From Nitrospirota bacterium (lineage in GTDB: Bacteria > Nitrospirota > Thermodesulfovibrionia > Thermodesulfovibrionales > Magnetobacteriaceae), in assembly GCA_015233485.1 (NCBI GenBank), contig JADFXO010000003.1, positions 1 through 33,024 on the forward strand: a stretch of DNA of 33,024 nt, given 5' to 3'. The notes under the pieces are model-generated. The model was not told where the DNA came from. It did no database searches and worked only from the letters and a program-made list of their open reading frames with translations. The first letter of the stretch is position 1; every line of letters begins with the position of its first letter. Below are positions 30,415 through 33,024 of this stretch, piece after piece. A program made the position numbers and the translations under genes.

Positions 30415-32717
30415 GCCGCATCCTCATTTTTCATAACGGGAAAAACAATAGTAAATGCCGTTCCTTTTGTCAGCTCGCTCTGGCATTCGATACTTCCGCC
30501 GAGGGTCTGTGTCACTATGTTATGCACAATATGCAGCCCCAGCCCTGTGCCTCCAGCCCCACGTTTTGTCGTAAAAAAAGGGTCGTATATCCTGCTGACG
30601 TTTTCATTAGGCATACCCTTGCCGTCGTCGCTGAACCTGATAACTACTCCATTTTCGGGATCGTCTTTGTTAACGCTTAGCTCAATCGTTATTGTGCCTT
30701 TGCTGCCCGGGTCATATGCATGTATAAGGGAGTTCATCAGCAGGTTTGTTATGATTTGCGCTATCGCCCCGGGATAGCTGTCCACCTCTGTGTCTTCCTT
30801 GCAGATGATTTCTATATTATGCTTGCGTCTCTTCATGTTCGGCTGAAGGCTGAGCAGTATTTCCTCTATGTATTCCTTTAATTTGAACACACGTCTCTCC
30901 TGCGTAATCTGGTCGGCAGACACCATCTTGAAACTTTTTATTAAATCGGTGGTACGCGTGAGACTTTTTAGTATAAGGGAACTGCCCTCTGCCACATCGT
31001 CAATATATTCCCCCAGCCGCTCCTTGCGCAGTGAGCCGTCATCAAAGGCGGCCTTTATATTTTCGGTATCTTTGGCGATAGTCGAAGAGAGGGTTATGCC
31101 AATGCCCACGGGCGTGTTTATCTCATGGGCGACACCGGACAGCATCTGCCCAAGGGAGACCAGCTTCTCCGCCTGGACTAATTGGGCGCGGCTCTCTTTG
31201 AGGTATTTATTGGCCGTCTCTAATTCCTGCAGGTGCATGTCGCGTACCCTTTGCATCCTCTTAAGCTGCGTTATATTCTGTGCCGAGCATACTATCTCAT
31301 CTATTGTCTTGCCATCGCTGCCATAAATAACAGACGCGGAGAAAATGACGGGGACTTTTAGCCCATATTCTGCCAGCAACACTACCTCCACATCCTTTAC
31401 ATACCCATTTTTCACTATCTCATTATACAATATTTCGGCAATAGTGTCGCTTTCAAATATCGCGTCTATGCGCCTTTTCAGCAGATCGTCCTCGCTCAGG
31501 CCTAACATGCGGCAAGCGGACTTATTAACCTTTATTATCCCGGCGTCTTCTGTCAACACAATCACGGCGCTTGCGATGGTCTCAATGATATTGCCGGTAT
31601 AGTCCTTTGCCTTGGTCAGGTCATTCCTGCTCTTTTCCAGCTCCATGAGCATATTATTAAACAAATCGGCCAGGACGCCGACCTCGTCTTTAGATTTAAT
31701 GCCGGTGATTTGAGAATAATTCCCTCTGGCTATCATATCCGTAAATGAAATAAATCTCTTCAGCGGATTGGTTATGTTATTGGTTATGTTTCTTGTGATG
31801 AGCGTAAAGATAACCCCGCTGACGGTTAATACTATAATTAACACGCCCGCGGTGGCATATTTTATCTTATTTACCCCGGCGTTAAACTCCGCAAAGGGAA
31901 TAACTACCATTACCGACCATTTGAGACCTTCTACGGGGGCTGAGGCCGCGATGCTGTCAACCCCTAATATGAACGCCCTCCTGACATTGACGCCTTTTGT
32001 TAACGGTGCTGTACTTATGTCTTTACCCTCTCCGCCGTTGGCGGCTTCAATCGATTTGCCTATTGTGAAAGGCCTTCTGCCGGCATATATGATTGTTTGT
32101 TTATCATCAAGCAATAAGGAAAACCCGGCCTTTTCGATCTCTGACCCGGATACAACGCCTGCGATGCTGGAAAGGGGTACGCTGCCCTTTATAAATCCAA
32201 TGAGTTTATCATCAAAAAAGCTATACTTTGCCATAGCTAAGGTAACCGCCGGCACGCCAAGGCCGATGTTGTTTTGCTCGTATGAGATAATAATCCCATG
32301 GGGGTCAGCAATTATTTCTTTGAGAATGGGTGAGTTTCTTATATCGCTTTTTCCTTCTAATATTATTCCATTTACTGCCCCGGCCTCCTCCTCTCCATCT
32401 AAGGTTACGTAGCTTAAAACGGGAAACTCTTTTGAGAACCTGGCCAGATATTGCGATAGAACGAGCCGGTTGTTGTTCTGTATATAAACATCTGATTCCC
32501 TGCCATCCAATATCCTTTGCAGCGTGGATTTCTTTTGGGCGACAACCGCAAGAATCCTTTCTCTAAGCGTATTGGCCATAAACTCAAGGTGCCTGGTTTC
32601 GTCGATGTTGACATAGGCCGTGATAAAATAATATCCGCTTCCCCCGATTGCCAGTCCAACGAGCAAAACCATCCCAAAATGAGCTATTAATATCTTATTT
32701 CTGATTGATAAAAACAT
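30411..32717 (-). CDS. Membrane sensor histidine kinase with periplasmic Cache-like domain, HAMP and PAS
   Basis: 768 residues. TM1 (about 8-34) and TM2 (about 287-309) enclose a ~250-residue periplasmic region with features of a double Cache sensor (YVTLDGEEEAGAVNG, IISYEQNNIGLGVPAVTLAMA, IIYAGRRPFTIGKSI). HAMP (about 308-362) follows, then a PAS domain (about 370-490) and the transmitter. H531 lies in GVAHEINTPVGIGITL, the N-box is NLLMNSLIHAY, and the G-boxes are DDGKGMPN and GTGLGLHIVHN. Cache domains usually bind small metabolites such as carboxylates or amino acids; the ligand cannot be deduced. It is the first gene of a two-kinase operon. The ATG has no clear ribosome site and follows a good promoter at short distance. 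Confidence 0.92.
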   Translation of the reverse strand: MFLSIRNKILIAHFGMVLLVGLAIGGSGYYFITAYVNIDETRHLEFMANTLRERILAVVAQKKSTLQRILDGRESDVYIQNNNRLVLSQYLARFSKEFPVLSYVTLDGEEEAGAVNGIILEGKSDIRNSPILKEIIADPHGIIISYEQNNIGLGVPAVTLAMAKYSFFDDKLIGFIKGSVPLSSIAGVVSGSEIEKAGFSLLLDDKQTIIYAGRRPFTIGKSIEAANGGEGKDISTAPLTKGVNVRRAFILGVDSIAASAPVEGLKWSVMVVIPFAEFNAGVNKIKYATAGVLIIVLTVSGVIFTLITRNITNNITNPLKRFISFTDMIARGNYSQITGIKSKDEVGVLADLFNNMLMELEKSRNDLTKAKDYTGNIIETIASAVIVLTEDAGIIKVNKSACRMLGLSEDDLLKRRIDAIFESDTIAEILYNEIVKNGYVKDVEVVLLAEYGLKVPVIFSASVIYGSDGKTIDEIVCSAQNITQLKRMQRVRDMHLQELETANKYLKESRAQLVQAEKLVSLGQMLSGVAHEINTPVGIGITLSSTIAKDTENIKAAFDDGSLRKERLGEYIDDVAEGSSLILKSLTRTTDLIKSFKMVSADQITQERRVFKLKEYIEEILLSLQPNMKRRKHNIEIICKEDTEVDSYPGAIAQIITNLLMNSLIHAYDPGSKGTITIELSVNKDDPENGVVIRFSDDGKGMPNENVSRIYDPFFTTKRGAGGTGLGLHIVHNIVTQTLGGSIECQSELTKGTAFTIVFPVMKNEDAA

Positions 32718-32735
32718 ACTATTGCACCGTGATTA

Positions 32736-32765
32736 ATTATAGCTGATTATTGTCCGCGTTGTCCA
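32736..32765 (-). promoter_or_regulatory. Sigma-70 promoter of the two-kinase operon
   Basis: Minus strand: -35 TGGACA (32760-32765, five of six), 18-base spacer, perfect -10 TATAAT (32736-32741). The predicted start near 32729 gives a leader of only about 12 bases before the ATG at 32717, fitting the lack of a ribosome site. Confidence 0.6.
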
Positions 32766-32826
32766 AGGTCCACCAGGGCAAACGCATTAGAACAAATTGC
32801 CTATGCCTTCAGTTCCCAAAGATGGT

Positions 32827-32857
32827 TTTCTGGATTGCTGCTTTCGCAGGAATGACA
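32827..32857 (-). repeat. Dispersed intergenic repeat of the 'VIPAKAGIQ' type
   Basis: Read on the minus strand it gives GTCATTCCTGCGAAAGCAGC and then AATCCAGA. This is very close to the widespread element GTCATTCC(T/C)GCGAAAGC(A/G)GGAATCC, whose accidental translation yields the peptide VIPAKAGIQ. The core is a CTGC-GAAA-GCAG hairpin (plus strand 32838-32849). Such elements are non-coding and multicopy in many Gram-negative genomes. Copies elsewhere cannot be counted from one window. Confidence 0.65.
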
Positions 32858-32887
32858 AAAAAAGAAAAGGACTGCAGGGACATGCGG

Positions 32888-32907
32888 GTGTAGTGAAATC
32901 ACTACAC
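32888..32907. promoter_or_regulatory. 20-bp palindrome, possible operator
   Basis: GTGTAGTGA (32888-32896), AA, TCACTACAC (32899-32907): a perfect 9-bp inverted repeat with a 2-bp centre. The tight spacing fits a dimeric DNA-binding protein better than an RNA hairpin, because a 2-base loop cannot form. It lies about 150-170 bases upstream of the two-kinase promoter and may serve that operon or a gene beyond the right edge. Confidence 0.5.
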
Positions 32908-33024
32908 AAAGTATTGAGTTGATACCCAAAAAAGCCTGTGCCCTTATTTGCCTGTGATATAAATCATCCCCTATCCACATGCCCGTACTGAAGACAAAGC
33001 ATAAGCCCACCCCACACAAAGGAT

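Larger units (their letters stand above)
32766..33024. other. Non-coding right end of the window
   Basis: No open frame here looks like a protein. Together with the kinase promoter this makes a 307-base gene-free stretch. It holds a 15-base motif shared with the 4045-4059 intergenic region (32772-32786), a dispersed hairpin repeat (32827-32857) and a 20-base palindrome (32888-32907). From 32908 to the end I see no recognisable element; it may be the upstream region of a gene beyond the edge. Confidence 0.6.

Noticed and set aside
32801..33019. Minus-strand frame of 72 residues at the right edge
   Set aside because: Its sequence includes the CHSCESSNPE string, an out-of-frame reading of the dispersed VIPAKAGIQ-type repeat; there is no ribosome site and no family likeness.

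Overview
The window reads as a chromosomal stretch of a Gram-negative bacterium. It has a Wza-type outer-membrane export lipoprotein, a DUF218 envelope protein, lipid A/glycan phosphoethanolamine transferase-like and ArnT-like enzymes, and a good sigma-54 promoter. The two-CW domain protein, many PAS/REC sensor kinases, an Rpn-family nuclease gene and a dispersed repeat of the 'VIPAKAGIQ' type (spurious peptide) are most familiar to me from Nitrospirota (for example Magnetobacterium/Thermodesulfovibrionia relatives) and deltaproteobacterial lineages. That assignment is an inference, not a result.

Layout. (1) 1-2.25 kb: end of an Rpn-family gene facing a REC-histidine kinase and a truncated second REC gene. 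(2) 2.4-4.9 kb, minus strand: citramalate synthase (isoleucine pathway) and a SAM methyltransferase. (3) 5.0-16.9 kb, plus strand: an exopolysaccharide operon of nine closely packed genes behind a near-consensus sigma-54 promoter (5026-5042). They are a BY-kinase-like ATPase, Wza-type lipoprotein, Wzz/GumC protein with a C-terminal SH3b domain, phosphoethanolamine transferase-like enzyme, initiating sugar-phosphate transferase with an extra C-terminal domain, Wzy/WaaL-type polymerase, GT2, GT4 and a secreted protein of unknown family function. No Wzx flippase is visible. (4) 16.9-24.0 kb, minus strand: seven overlapping genes encoding a DUF218 membrane protein, a ketosynthase plus a Cys-less ketosynthase-like partner, a methyltransferase, a second ketosynthase plus a second short Cys-less partner, and a PaaK/CapK-type adenylate-forming ligase. 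This looks like a type II polyketide/fatty-acid assembly set with two ketosynthase/chain-length-factor-like pairs but no carrier protein in the window. (5) 24.0-26.8 kb, plus strand: an Old Yellow Enzyme-type oxidoreductase and a GT39 membrane glycosyltransferase, divergent from region 4 through a 61-bp intergenic region with two interleaved promoters built on a palindrome. (6) 26.9-32.7 kb: a two-CW protein converging on a two-gene sensor kinase operon. (7) 32.7-33.0 kb: non-coding, with a dispersed repeat and a 20-bp palindrome.

How they may work together. Regions 3 and 4 converge on one hairpin terminator (16886-16906). The gene content suggests a polysaccharide or glycoconjugate locus next to genes that build an unusual acyl or polyene chain; the adjacent ene-reductase and ArnT-like transferase could modify or attach it. 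That functional link is inference from proximity. The best candidate for a poorly described system is the paired ketosynthase operon at 16911-24004.
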